Assembly (NCBI GenBank): GCA_963713805.1
Contig: CAVQNF010000003.1
Coordinates: forward strand, 248,001-312,000
DNA: 64,000 bases
DNA from: GAS188 sp963713805
Lineage (GTDB): Bacteria > Pseudomonadota > Alphaproteobacteria > Rhizobiales > Beijerinckiaceae
Direction of reading: 5' to 3'
The notes beneath the pieces were generated by a model that was not told the DNA's origin, ran no database searches, and saw nothing but the letters and a program-made list of their open reading frames with translations. Of the stretch, positions 1 through 8,545 are shown piece by piece. A program made the position numbers and the translations under genes. Position 1 is the stretch's first letter. Each line of letters opens with the position of its first letter.

Positions 1-2
1 AG

Positions 3-1469
3 ATCTGGGTTTCGGAGACCGCCTGGTGCGTGCGCAGCGAGGACGGGCGACCCGTCGTCTTCGAAGGCACGGTGCTCGACGCATCGGCGCGCATGCATTC
101 CGAGGCGAAGATCGCCTTCATGGCCCATCACGACACTTTGACGGGCCTGCCCAATCGCGCCCATTTGACCCGGCGCATCGAGGACGCCTTGCGCGACATT
201 CCCTTGGCGGGCCCGTTCGCGGTCCATTACCTCGATCTCGACCGGTTCAAGGAGGTCAACGACACGCTCGGGCATGCGGCCGGGGACAGGCTCCTGCGCC
301 TCGCCGGCCGGCGGCTGAAGAAATGCGTCCGCGCAAGCGACATCGTGGCGCGGCTCGGCGGCGACGAGTTCGCCGTGATCCAATTCGGCATCGGCGAGGA
401 CAATGAGGCCGGCGAGCTCGCGGCGCGGATCGTTCGCTCGTTGAGCACTCCCTATCGGGTCGGCGCCCACTACGCCAATGTCGGCGCGAGCGTCGGCATC
501 GCCGTGGCGCCGCGGGACGGCTGCGACGTGCAGGCCTTGATCAAGAATGCCGACATCGCCCTTTACGAAGCGAAGGCCGGTGGGCGTCGCATCTACCGGC
601 GCTTCGATCCGAGCATGGAGGCCGGCCTGCAGGAGCGCCGCAAGGTCGAAGTCGACCTGCGCGGCGCGCTCTCGCGCGGGGAATTCATCGTCGAGTTCCA
701 GCCGATCATCGCGTTGTCGACCGGCGTCACGGAAGGATTCGAGGCGCTCATCCGTTGGCAACGTCCGAACCGCGGCCAGGTCGAGCCGTCGCTGTTCATC
801 CCGATCGCGGAAGAGATCGGCATCATCGAGCCGATCGGCGAATGGGTCTTGCGCGAAGCGTGCAGGCAGGTCGCCTGCCTTCCCGGCGCACCTTTCGTGG
901 CCGTGAACCTCTCGCCTTTCCAGTTCCGCAGCCGCGGCATCGTCAGGACCATCATGAGCGCGATCTTGACGGCGGGATTGCCGCCGGGCCGCTTGGTGCT
1001 CGAGATCACCGAAACCGTGCTGCTGCGCGACGACAAGCTCACCCGGGACGCCTTGCACCAGTTGCGGCAACTCGGCGTGAAGATCGCGCTCGACGATTTC
1101 GGTGCCGGGCATTCATCGCTGCATTATTTGCAGAAGTTCCAGTTCGACAAATTCAAGATCGATCGCTCCTTCATCGCGGCCTTCGACAAGGAGCGCGGCG
1201 CGGCCGCCGTGGTGCGGGCCGTGATCAACATGGGCCGCGATCTCGGGGTTTCGGTGATCGCCGAGGGGGTGGAGACCAAGAAGCAGCTCGACGGGCTCGC
1301 CTCGCTCGGCTGTCACTCGGCCCAGGGCTTTTTCCTCGGCGAGCCGCGGGCGATCGACGACTGGATCGTGGCCACGGAAGCGGGAAGCGACGAGCCGGCG
1401 GGGCCGCTCGGGGGGCCTTCCGAAGCCGATGCCGACACCGGCGGCTTCGAGCAGCGCCGCGCCGGCTGA
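3..1469 (+). CDS. Diguanylate cyclase/phosphodiesterase (GGDEF-EAL), 5' end cut by window
   Basis: Turnover of cyclic di-GMP, probably as a cytoplasmic or membrane-linked signalling enzyme. The frame is open to the window edge, and the first 30 residues read like the end of a PAS domain (WVSETAW...FEGTVLDAS), so the true start lies outside. A GGDEF domain follows with an intact GGDEF signature near base 360, then an EAL domain with EAL near base 741, the DDFGAGHSSL motif and the late AEGVET motif. Both catalytic signatures look intact, so either or both activities are possible. The C-terminal ~25 residues are low complexity. Codon use matches the neighbours. The family call is firm; the net direction of activity is unknown. 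Confidence 0.95.
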   Translation: MWVSETAWCVRSEDGRPVVFEGTVLDASARMHSEAKIAFMAHHDTLTGLPNRAHLTRRIEDALRDIPLAGPFAVHYLDLDRFKEVNDTLGHAAGDRLLRLAGRRLKKCVRASDIVARLGGDEFAVIQFGIGEDNEAGELAARIVRSLSTPYRVGAHYANVGASVGIAVAPRDGCDVQALIKNADIALYEAKAGGRRIYRRFDPSMEAGLQERRKVEVDLRGALSRGEFIVEFQPIIALSTGVTEGFEALIRWQRPNRGQVEPSLFIPIAEEIGIIEPIGEWVLREACRQVACLPGAPFVAVNLSPFQFRSRGIVRTIMSAILTAGLPPGRLVLEITETVLLRDDKLTRDALHQLRQLGVKIALDDFGAGHSSLHYLQKFQFDKFKIDRSFIAAFDKERGAAAVVRAVINMGRDLGVSVIAEGVETKKQLDGLASLGCHSAQGFFLGEPRAIDDWIVATEAGSDEPAGPLGGPSEADADTGGFEQRRAG

Positions 1470-1567
1470 CGCATTCCCGAGGCATTTGCGCCGAAGGCAG
1501 TCGGCCCCGGCTCCGCAAAAGCCGCCCCGAGAAACCGAGCCGCTCGCCGGCAGGGCAGCACGCCGCT

Positions 1568-2705
1568 CTACCCGAGATCGGCCCCGATGAGCCCTTCGAT
1601 GAAGCGGTCGCAAAGCGCGAGCTGCTCGAGCGTCACGAATTCGTCGGGCTTGTGGGCCTGGGCGATGCTGCCCGGGCCGCACACCATGGCGGGCACGCCG
1701 GCGCCCTGGAAGAACGAGGCCTCGGTTCCATAGGACACCTTGCCGACGCTTGCGCCTGGAACAAGATCGCGGACGCGGCGAAAGATCGGCTCCGTCTCCT
1801 TGGTGTCGAGCGCCGGAATGGCGTTGACGAGCTCGATCTCGATTTGGCTTCGCGGATCGACGGCCTGCATGCGCGGGAGAAGCTCATGGGTCGCGAACCG
1901 GGTGATCTCCGCGACCGGCGCGTCCGGATCGAAGCCCGGCACGTAGCGGAACTCGAACATGAATTCGGCGGCGTCGGGCACGATGTTGCCGGCGGTCCCG
2001 CCCTTGAAGATGTTGGCCGAGATCGTGGTGTGCGGCACGTCGAAGCCCTCGGCGCGCACGCCTTCCCGCTCTTCCCGATCGGCGATCGATTGGATGAGCG
2101 AGACGATCCGCGCCGCGTAGTGGACCGCGTTGACGGCGCTCGGCGCGAGCGAGGAATGGGCCGCCTTTCCCGTGACCTTGCAGCGATAGATGCGTCCGCC
2201 CTTATGGGCGCAGACGGGATGCATCAAGGTCGGTTCGCCGACGACGCAGCCCTTTGGCTTGATTCCCCAGCGCCGCATCGCCTCGATCGAGATGGGGAAT
2301 GCCGAGGCAGCCGACCTCCTCGTCATAGGTGAGGGCCACGTGGATCGGCTCGCGCGCCGCGGCCTTCGCGTAGTCGGCGGCGTGGCCGAGGACGACGCCG
2401 ACGAAGCCCTTCATGTCGCAGGCGCCGCGGCCGAATAGTTTGCCGTCCCGGAGGGTCGCCGCGAAGGGATCGCTCGTCCAGCCTTGTCCGTCCACCGGAA
2501 CCACGTCGGTATGGCCGGAAAGAACGATGCCGCCCGGCCCCTCGCCGAAGCTCGCGAGCATATTGGCCTTTTGCCGATCCGCGCTGCAATCCATGCGGAT
2601 CGTGGCGCCCGCGGCCTCGAGATGGTCGCGAGCCCACGCGATCAGCGCAAGATTGGAGTTGCGGCTCACCGTGTCGAAGGCGATGAGCCGCTCGAAACAT
2701 TCCAT
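1568..2705 (-). CDS. argE: Acetylornithine deacetylase (M20 peptidase), one frameshift
   Basis: Zinc hydrolase of the ArgE/DapE M20 family, expected to deacetylate N-acetylornithine in arginine synthesis. The N-terminal frame begins MECFERLIAFDTVSRNSN, a typical ArgE start, and carries SGHTDVVP, the CDMKG metal ligand and the DEEVG general base. The C-terminal frame carries GEPT and the late AQAHKPDE histidine. The frames join at about base 2296 in a CCCC run, where removing one C restores one ORF of about 379 codons, normal for ArgE. An alternative start lies at 2738. ArgE and related M20 deacylases are hard to tell apart, so the substrate is probable rather than certain. Confidence 0.85.
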
Positions 2706-2916
2706 GGTCCTTCGATCGGGCGCGGTCGGGCGCGGCATTCTCGAGCTCCTTCGCCATCGTCTCGACACGGGGTTGGGACGCGCTCCCGGATGACGCCGGC
2801 CCCAATGACGAGATAGAGCGCCAACGGCGTTGAATCGAGCGGTGCTTTCCGGGAGACCTATGCAGACGCGCCAGATTGAGCCTACAAGCGCGCGGGTCAA
2901 GTCGTTCGAGCGCAGC

Positions 2917-4074
2917 ATGCCCGATATCGTCGTCATCGGCGCAGGAATCACCGGCGCCGCCGCCGCCCTGTCGCTCGCCGAGGAGGGCCAGGCGGTGACG
3001 CTGATCGAGAAGCGCGGCATCGCTGCCATGGGTTCCGGCTGGACGCTCGGCGGCGTGCGCCAATCGGGGCGCCATGCGGCCGAATTGCCGCTCGCGCGCG
3101 CCGCGGTCGCGATCTGGGCGACGCTCTCCGAGCGGCTCGGGCAGGAGGTGGACTACCGCCGCGGCGGCAATCTGCGCCTGGCGCGCACCGAGGCCGAGGT
3201 CGCGACCATCCGCGCGCTCGTCGACCGGCAGCGCGCCGAGGGGCTCGACCTCGCCTTCCTTGCGACGAACGAAGCCGTGCGCTGCGTCGCGCCGGCGATT
3301 TCCGAGCATGTGCTCGCGGCCTCCTTCTGCCCCGGCGACGGCCACGCCGATCCGATCAAGGCGACGCGCGCCTATGCGCAGGCCGCGACACGGAAGGGCT
3401 GTGTCCTTCGCGAGGGCCTGACGGTCGAGGCGATCCGCGTCGATCGCGGGCGCGTCATGGGCGTCGACACGAACGAGGGTTTCGTGCCGGCGGCCGCCGT
3501 GATCGTCGCGGCGGGCGTCAACACGCCGGCTCTGCTGGCAAGCGTCGGCCTCGCACTGCCGCTTGCCGTGACCGTCGTGCATGTGGTGCAGACGCAAGTG
3601 CTGCCGCGCGTGCTCGATCAGGTGTTCGGCGTCGCCAATGCGGACTGCGCCGGTCGGCAGGAGGCGAACGGGCGGCTGCGCGTGACCTCGGGGTCGCGGC
3701 CCTTCACGGGCGATGCCGCCCGCTGGAGCGAGGCGGCGCTCGCGCCGAAGCGAGCCGAGGTCGCGCGCCTCACGGAGCTCGTCGGCCATGTGCTGCCCAT
3801 CCTGAAGGAGGCGCCGGCGCACCGCGCCTGGGGCGGCCTCATCGACCTCACGCCGGACGCCTTGCCGGTGCTCGATGCTCCGGACGAAATCGCGGGCCTC
3901 GTGGTCGGTGCCGGCTTCTCCGGACATGGATTTTGCCTCGGCCCGGTGAGCGGCGAGGTCCTTGCCGATCTCGCGCTCGGGCGCCCGCCACGCCATGATC
4001 TTTCGGCCTTCCGCCTCGCTCGCTTCACGGCCGCGGCGCGAGCGGCCCCCGCCACGCTCGACCTGCACGGTTAA
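2917..4074 (+). CDS. FAD-dependent oxidoreductase (DAO family)
   Basis: Amine or amino-acid oxidase/dehydrogenase of the D-amino-acid oxidase superfamily. The start was chosen at MPDIVVIGAG because the Rossmann GxGxxG then falls at residues 7-12, followed by the acidic-end strand VTLIEK. Upstream in-frame starts at 2830 would add 29 residues without recognisable content. The C-terminus carries the second FAD contact typical of the family (GAGFSGHGF). About 385 residues, unbroken. The stop is 4 bases before the SDR gene, so the two are probably co-transcribed and may act on the same substrate. Glycine, sarcosine and related amines are candidates; the substrate cannot be read from sequence. Confidence 0.85.
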   Translation: MPDIVVIGAGITGAAAALSLAEEGQAVTLIEKRGIAAMGSGWTLGGVRQSGRHAAELPLARAAVAIWATLSERLGQEVDYRRGGNLRLARTEAEVATIRALVDRQRAEGLDLAFLATNEAVRCVAPAISEHVLAASFCPGDGHADPIKATRAYAQAATRKGCVLREGLTVEAIRVDRGRVMGVDTNEGFVPAAAVIVAAGVNTPALLASVGLALPLAVTVVHVVQTQVLPRVLDQVFGVANADCAGRQEANGRLRVTSGSRPFTGDAARWSEAALAPKRAEVARLTELVGHVLPILKEAPAHRAWGGLIDLTPDALPVLDAPDEIAGLVVGAGFSGHGFCLGPVSGEVLADLALGRPPRHDLSAFRLARFTAAARAAPATLDLHG

Positions 4075-4078
4075 GACG

Positions 4079-4792
4079 ATGCTCGATCCGCACGGCCGCG
4101 TCATTCTCGTCTCCGGCGCCAATCGCGGCATCGGCTTCGCCATCGCGCAAGCGCTCTATGGGAAGGGCTACACGGTGAGCCTCGGCGTGCGCGATCCGCA
4201 GGCGCTCATGGGCGCCATCGCGCATTGGAACGAGCTTCGCGTGCACACCGCCCATTACGATGCGACGGATTGGAAGACGCACGCCGCCTGGGTGGAATCC
4301 GTCGTCGAACGGTTCGGGCGGCTCGACGGCCTCGTCAACAATGCCGGGATCGGCTCGAAGGGCACGATCCGCGACATCGACGAGAAGGAGCTCGACACGA
4401 TCTTCGCGGTGAACTGCAAGGCGCCGCTCAACATGATCCGGCAAGCCTTGCCGCATCTCGAGGCCGCCGGCTCGGGACGCATCGTCAATATCGCCTCGCT
4501 CTCCGGGAAGCGCGTCAAGAACGACAATATCGCTTACGACATGTCGAAATTCGCGGTCGTGGCGCTCACCCATGCGGTGCGCCGCCTCGGCTGGGACAAG
4601 GGCGTGCGCGCCACCGCGCTTTGCCCCTCCTTCGTGCGCACCGACATGACCGCCGGCACGACGCACATCGCGGCGGAGCTGATGAGCGACCCTGCCGACC
4701 TCGCCGAGCTCGTCGCGACCGTCATCGCCCTGCCCAACACCGCGTCGATCGCCGAGCTCCTGGTCAATTGCCGGCTCGAGGACATGGTGTAG
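4079..4792 (+). CDS. Short-chain dehydrogenase/reductase
   Basis: NAD(P)-dependent oxidoreductase of the classical SDR type, 237 residues. The cofactor motif SGANRGIG is at residues 12-19, NNAG at 87-90, serine near 140-142, and the catalytic YxxxK pair at Tyr153 and Lys157. The start ATG lies 4 bases after the stop of the FAD oxidoreductase, indicating one transcription unit. All catalytic residues are present. The substrate is unknown; the pairing with an amine oxidase-like flavoprotein suggests a carbonyl product is reduced or an alcohol oxidised in a shared catabolic route, which is inference. Confidence 0.9.
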   Translation: MLDPHGRVILVSGANRGIGFAIAQALYGKGYTVSLGVRDPQALMGAIAHWNELRVHTAHYDATDWKTHAAWVESVVERFGRLDGLVNNAGIGSKGTIRDIDEKELDTIFAVNCKAPLNMIRQALPHLEAAGSGRIVNIASLSGKRVKNDNIAYDMSKFAVVALTHAVRRLGWDKGVRATALCPSFVRTDMTAGTTHIAAELMSDPADLAELVATVIALPNTASIAELLVNCRLEDMV

Positions 4793-4971
4793 GAGGGCTT
4801 CATGCTGACCCTCATGGGGTCTTAGGCGCTAAATTTTTTGAGGCCTCAACTTGCCGGAAAAGCGGCTCCTTCCTTTGCGGATCAGGCTTTTGGGATCGTT
4901 ATTTCGAATGTCGCTTCCATCGGGGATCAGGCTCGAACTCACCCGACTAGTTCAGTATCAGCCGGATAAGG

Positions 4972-4977
4972 TATAAT
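4972..4977 (+). promoter_or_regulatory. Possible -10 box (TATAAT)
   Basis: A perfect TATAAT in an otherwise GC-rich gap, 48 bases before a small ORF. The -35 candidate (TTCAGT at 4951) is poor and only 15 bases away, so promoter function is tentative. The rest of the gap 4793-5019 shows nothing recognisable. Confidence 0.25.
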
Positions 4978-5019
4978 AGGTGGCGCTAGCGCACGGTTTA
5001 GTGGCTTGGAATTAAGGCA

Positions 5020-5175
5020 ATGAAGCGTTGGCGGAAAATCGCTCTCATCGCGTTGCGTGATGGAATTGCAGGCGTTGCCCGGCGGATAAAGGACCTATTG
5101 CCTATTAGACATGGAGTTTACGTCGACGAAGACATTCCTTGTGCTTCCGCGACGTGGGGCAACGTCATCACTTGA
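5020..5175 (+). CDS. Possible small protein, 51 residues, unknown
   Basis: An ATG ORF beginning MKRWRKIALIALRDGIAG with a basic start and a short hydrophobic stretch, ending at TGA 5173-5175. A weak AAGG lies only two bases before the ATG. A TATAAT hexamer sits 48 bases upstream. I do not recognise a family. Base composition of the surrounding 500 bases is lower in GC than the neighbouring genes, so chance openness is a real alternative. The stretch 5176-5323 after it holds no gene that I can support. Confidence 0.2.
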   Translation: MKRWRKIALIALRDGIAGVARRIKDLLPIRHGVYVDEDIPCASATWGNVIT

Positions 5176-5323
5176 TCTCGACACCTTCGGATAATGTCTA
5201 ATCCGAGCGTGTGCAAATTGCGCAAAATCCGCAACGATTTTTGGTCGACTTCGTGCTTCTTTCGTTCGACTGTCACCACGATCATGCCGAGAGAAGGCCG
5301 CCACCTGTGTGGCACACCTGAAC

Positions 5324-6028
5324 TCACCGGTCGGGCTCGCAACGGCCGAGCCGAAACCCGACTCCATGGACCGTCTCGACGGCGCTGCTGCAACCGGCGC
5401 TCGCGAACTTTGCCCTGATGTTGCGGATGTGGCTGTCGATCGTCCGATCCGACACATGGATGTTGCCTGCATAGGCAGCCTCCATCAAACGGTCGCGGGC
5501 GAAGACGAGGCTGGGGCGGGCCGCCAATATTCCCATGATCGCGAATTCGCGGGCCGTGAGGGCGAGGTCCTGGCCGCGGAAGGTGGCGACATGCCCGTCC
5601 GCGTCGATCGCGAAGCCACCATGGGCATAGGTCGCCGCGACTTTCGTCGATCGGCCGGTCGCATTTTGGATTGGCGCAAAATGACATTGACGCGCGCCAC
5701 GACCTCGCGCGGGCTGAAAGGCTTGGTCACATAGTCGTCCCCGCCGATCTCGAGCCCGAGTATCCGATCGATCTCCTCGTCTCTCGCCGAGAGGAAGAGG
5801 ATCGGCACCTCGGAGCTTTTCCGCAGGCGCCGACACACTTCGAGTTCGTCCATCTCCGGCATACCGATGTCGAGAACGACGAGGCTCGGCTCGATGATGG
5901 CAAAGCGATCGATGGCATCAACGCCATTCACCGCCGCCTCCGTCGTCATGCCGGCCTTCTCGAGCGCAAAGCAGATGACGTTCGCGGATATGCGGATCGT
6001 CATCCACCACAAGGATTCGCGGCACCAT
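5324..6028 (-). CDS. OmpR/PhoB-family response regulator, two frameshifts
   Basis: Two-component transcription factor. The ATG at 6028 starts MVPRILVVDDDPHIRE, the acidic pocket of a receiver domain. The frame then shifts near 5990, and the receiver continues with the phospho-acceptor segment VVLDIGMPEMD and the KPFSPRE lysine motif. A second shift near 5650 leads into the winged-helix domain (ALTAREFAIMGILA ... VETVHGVGFRLG). The total span corresponds to about 235 residues, the usual size. It starts 3 bases after the DUF4173 gene stops, so the two are one operon. No histidine kinase follows within the window, so its sensor is elsewhere or the DUF4173 protein participates in sensing (inference). 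Confidence 0.85.
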
Positions 6029-6030
6029 GT

Positions 6031-7611
6031 CTACTCCTCGGGTAACCCGTCAGCTTGGGGGCCTCCTGAATCACTGATCTCAACCCCGCGGCTCGCTCCG
6101 AGAATGGCTTGCCGCCGAGCCAGATAGCGCCGCAGCCGCTCCTCGCGAAAGCCCCAGCTCCGCCAATCGCTGATCAAAAGATCGCTCACCCATTGCGACC
6201 GCTGCGAGCGCCATTGCTGCCACCGCTGCTCGCGCCATTGCATCGGGATTTCGGGACGAAAGGCGAGGTAGCGGTCGATCGCAGGAAGCGCCGAAGGTCC
6301 AAGGCCAATGAGGTAGAAGAGGTCGAGTTGGACGCCCACTCCCGAAATCTCGCGGCAATGATCGACATTGTACCTCGCGATCAGAGAGGGCACATTAAGC
6401 AAACTGGTAACGTGGACCGCAAGCGCGACCGTGCAGCAATTGGCCCCGATCAGCCAGCGGTTTGGGCGATTGAGAGCGATGCGCACGAGGATGAGAACCA
6501 GCCCCGCCGCGACGAGCACCATCCAGACGAAGGCGGTGAAGCGCAACCACGTGAGCGAATAGGCCACCACATAGAGATCCAGCCGCAATATCGACGAGGT
6601 GACCAGCAGGATGTTCTGGGCGATCCAGATGACGATCAGCACCTTGATCGACCTGACCTCGCTCGCTTCGCTGCCGCGCCGCAGTGCCGCGAGCACGAAT
6701 CCGGCGGCGAGCAGGGCGGTGGCTATCAGCGGATAAGCGCCCTGGTGGGCATATGACGCGTAGGTCAAGCCGCTGGGCAAGGAAACGCCGGCCCAAAGAT
6801 AGGTGATGTCGAGCCCCGATTGGGCCGCGAAAAGGATGTTGAAGAGCGCAAGCGAACGTAAAATCGCCGCGGGGCCGAACAAAAGCCGCGCCGGGCCACT
6901 TTGCGGCGCGGAAGGCGTTTCGGCCGAAGGAAGCCGCGGCGTGACGCGAGCCGATTTCACGTAAAGAAAGGGCCAGACGGCGAAGATGGTTGCGATCCAG
7001 AACCCGACGCGCAGCGGGCTCACAGAAAGGCGCGGCAAAGGAAGATCGAATTCCGAGAACCACAAGGAGATGAGCGGATTGGCGGAAGCGAATAGAAGCA
7101 GGAAGACGGCCCCAAACGCGAGTGGGATGACCCAGACGGCGAGCGATTTGATGGCGCTCATCGCTTTGCCGAACCCCTTCCAGGCGCTCGCCATGCCGGG
7201 CAAGTCGAAGGCAAGCCGGATCGGCCCGAGCAGAAGGGTTTTCGCGACGGCTCCTACCCTTTCGCCGAGACGGCCTCGAAGATTTCCGCAAACGCCCAAG
7301 GCGAAGATCACCGCCCCGGTCGCCGCAATGAGGATGGAGATGAGGCCGGGATCCTCGATCAAGGGAAGAACCGCGACGCCGAAAGCCGCCAAGCAGGAAG
7401 TGGACGCGCGAAGACTGGCGTTCAGGCGGTTACTCAGCATGGCGACGGCGCAGAGCGCTGCGAGAAAGATCACAACCGAAATGCCGAGCTTATGTTCGTA
7501 GAACAGCCAATCGGCGAGCGCGACGAGGAACGACAAACCTGCGACGCGGCGAAGCAGGGGCTGGACAATGGGCGGCGTCGGGTCCGACGCCTGCGTCATC
7601 TGAGCAATCAT
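6031..7611 (-). CDS. DUF4173-type polytopic membrane protein
   Basis: An unbroken 526-residue integral membrane protein with roughly ten hydrophobic segments through residue ~420, followed by a hydrophilic C-terminal tail rich in Trp, Gln and Arg (WREQRWQQWRSQRSQW). The overall pattern matches the DUF4173/DUF4153 membrane family, whose biochemical role is not established. It overlaps a 62-codon ORF upstream by the tetranucleotide ATGA and ends 3 bases before a response regulator, so it sits in the middle of a translationally coupled set. The alternative start at codon 5 is equally plausible. Family assignment is from sequence memory, moderately sure. Confidence 0.75.
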   Translation of the reverse strand: MIAQMTQASDPTPPIVQPLLRRVAGLSFLVALADWLFYEHKLGISVVIFLAALCAVAMLSNRLNASLRASTSCLAAFGVAVLPLIEDPGLISILIAATGAVIFALGVCGNLRGRLGERVGAVAKTLLLGPIRLAFDLPGMASAWKGFGKAMSAIKSLAVWVIPLAFGAVFLLLFASANPLISLWFSEFDLPLPRLSVSPLRVGFWIATIFAVWPFLYVKSARVTPRLPSAETPSAPQSGPARLLFGPAAILRSLALFNILFAAQSGLDITYLWAGVSLPSGLTYASYAHQGAYPLIATALLAAGFVLAALRRGSEASEVRSIKVLIVIWIAQNILLVTSSILRLDLYVVAYSLTWLRFTAFVWMVLVAAGLVLILVRIALNRPNRWLIGANCCTVALAVHVTSLLNVPSLIARYNVDHCREISGVGVQLDLFYLIGLGPSALPAIDRYLAFRPEIPMQWREQRWQQWRSQRSQWVSDLLISDWRSWGFREERLRRYLARRQAILGASRGVEISDSGGPQADGLPEE

Positions 7612-7796
7612 GAGCGTTTCACTTTCTTGAAGGGCAAGATCAAGGCCGATCGTCGCGGAAGCCGGAGAGCGGGGGCTCCGCGCTTGGGTGACGGAGCCGT
7701 CGGAGGGGATGCCGGCGGGGAATCAACCAGCCACCACCAACCGTCCTTGGTGAGGCGGTCGGGAAGAGGTTGCCTTGAGGTGTCGAACGGCTTCAT
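7608..7796 (-). CDS. Small hypothetical protein upstream of DUF4173 gene
   Basis: A 62-codon ORF containing a striking RLTKDGWWWLVDSPP segment and a Pro/Ala-rich linker, ending KKVKRS. Its stop overlaps the DUF4173 start as ATGA, which suggests translational coupling and supports it being real. No family is recognised. It could also be the tail of a longer frameshifted gene. The region 7797-8052 upstream holds no gene that I can support. Confidence 0.4.
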   Translation of the reverse strand: MKPFDTSRQPLPDRLTKDGWWWLVDSPPASPPTAPSPKRGAPALRLPRRSALILPFKKVKRS

Positions 7797-8052
7797 GCGC
7801 CCGTGTTACGCGACGGCTTTGCAGGAAGCGGGCGGGTGTTTCAGGAGAAATTCGGGAGTTCTAGTGCAGCGCCTGTGCAGATCGGACTCAGACAGAAGCT
7901 CGCGAGGCGTATGAAAACTCGCGTGAACCACAATCCGCAGCGGCAATCGCGAAATGAAGCCTAACCGATGCCAATGGCATGCTAGCGGGGACAGGCGTCG
8001 GCATTGAAACTCACCGGATATTGCGTCAATCGGAGCGTTATGAAGCAAGGAA

Positions 8053-8409
8053 TTGCGATGGGGCTTGGTTCAATATGCCGATGACGGCTTCTTTGCGCCG
8101 CGCAAGATCGCCGAGGCACTGCGCACCACGAGCGCGGAAGTTGCGCGGACGGCGGGGCTGGGGCGGGACGCCGTGCAGCGCAAGGAACGTGTCCGTTCCC
8201 ACAAGACCCAGCGCCGGCTGCGGGAGATGATGGAGATCATCAATAAGGTCGAGCCTCGCTTTGGCTCTGCCCTGATGGCTTATGCCTGGTACCGCTCCGA
8301 ACCCCTACCCGGCTTTTCGGGACAGACCGCGATGCAGCTCGTGCGCAGCGGACGAGCGGACGAAGTGCTCGATTACGTCGATGCGGTCGATGCAGGAATC
8401 CATGCCTGA
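8053..8409 (+). CDS. MbcA/ParS/Xre-type antitoxin (DUF2384)
   Basis: Antitoxin of the Xre-RES (ParST, MbcTA) class. The N-terminal helix-turn-helix part reads FAPRKIAEALRTTSAEVART. The C-terminal toxin-binding domain has the diagnostic run PLPGFSGQTAMQLVRSG followed by a short acidic helix (DEVLDYVDAVDAG). About 118 residues from a TTG start; the real start is uncertain because no ATG lies in this frame upstream of the conserved part. In this class the RES-domain toxin normally follows within a few bases. Here only an 11-codon stub of it remains. The antitoxin itself looks intact. Confidence 0.8.
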   Translation: MRWGLVQYADDGFFAPRKIAEALRTTSAEVARTAGLGRDAVQRKERVRSHKTQRRLREMMEIINKVEPRFGSALMAYAWYRSEPLPGFSGQTAMQLVRSGRADEVLDYVDAVDAGIHA

Positions 8410-8417
8410 CAACGGCC

Positions 8418-8453
8418 ATGCTCTATCGCGGTGCGTTGTTTCGCCTCTCCTGA
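8418..8453 (+). pseudogene. Stub of a RES-domain toxin gene
   Basis: Nine bases after the antitoxin stop an ATG opens the peptide MLYRGALFRLS and then hits TGA. This resembles the first strand of RES toxins from ParS/RES pairs and is at exactly the expected place, but nothing RES-like follows. About 90 bases later an unrelated gene begins. I infer a truncated toxin gene. The match is only 9-10 residues, so chance is possible. Confidence 0.4.
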
Positions 8454-8545
8454 TCAAGCGACCGGGCTCGCGCGGATGAGCACGCAAGCTAGAGCTCGCG
8501 CCCCTATCCAATTAGACTTTCTAATTGCTACTCTCACCCGGCGAA

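Noticed and set aside
755..2332. Long plus-strand open frame (525 codons) spanning the EAL domain and antisense to argE
   Set aside because: Arg/Ala-rich composition and total overlap with two recognised genes; a typical GC-rich shadow frame.
7806..8048. 80-codon minus-strand ORF before the antitoxin
   Set aside because: No motif, no ribosome site, lower-GC spacer; chance openness is likelier.
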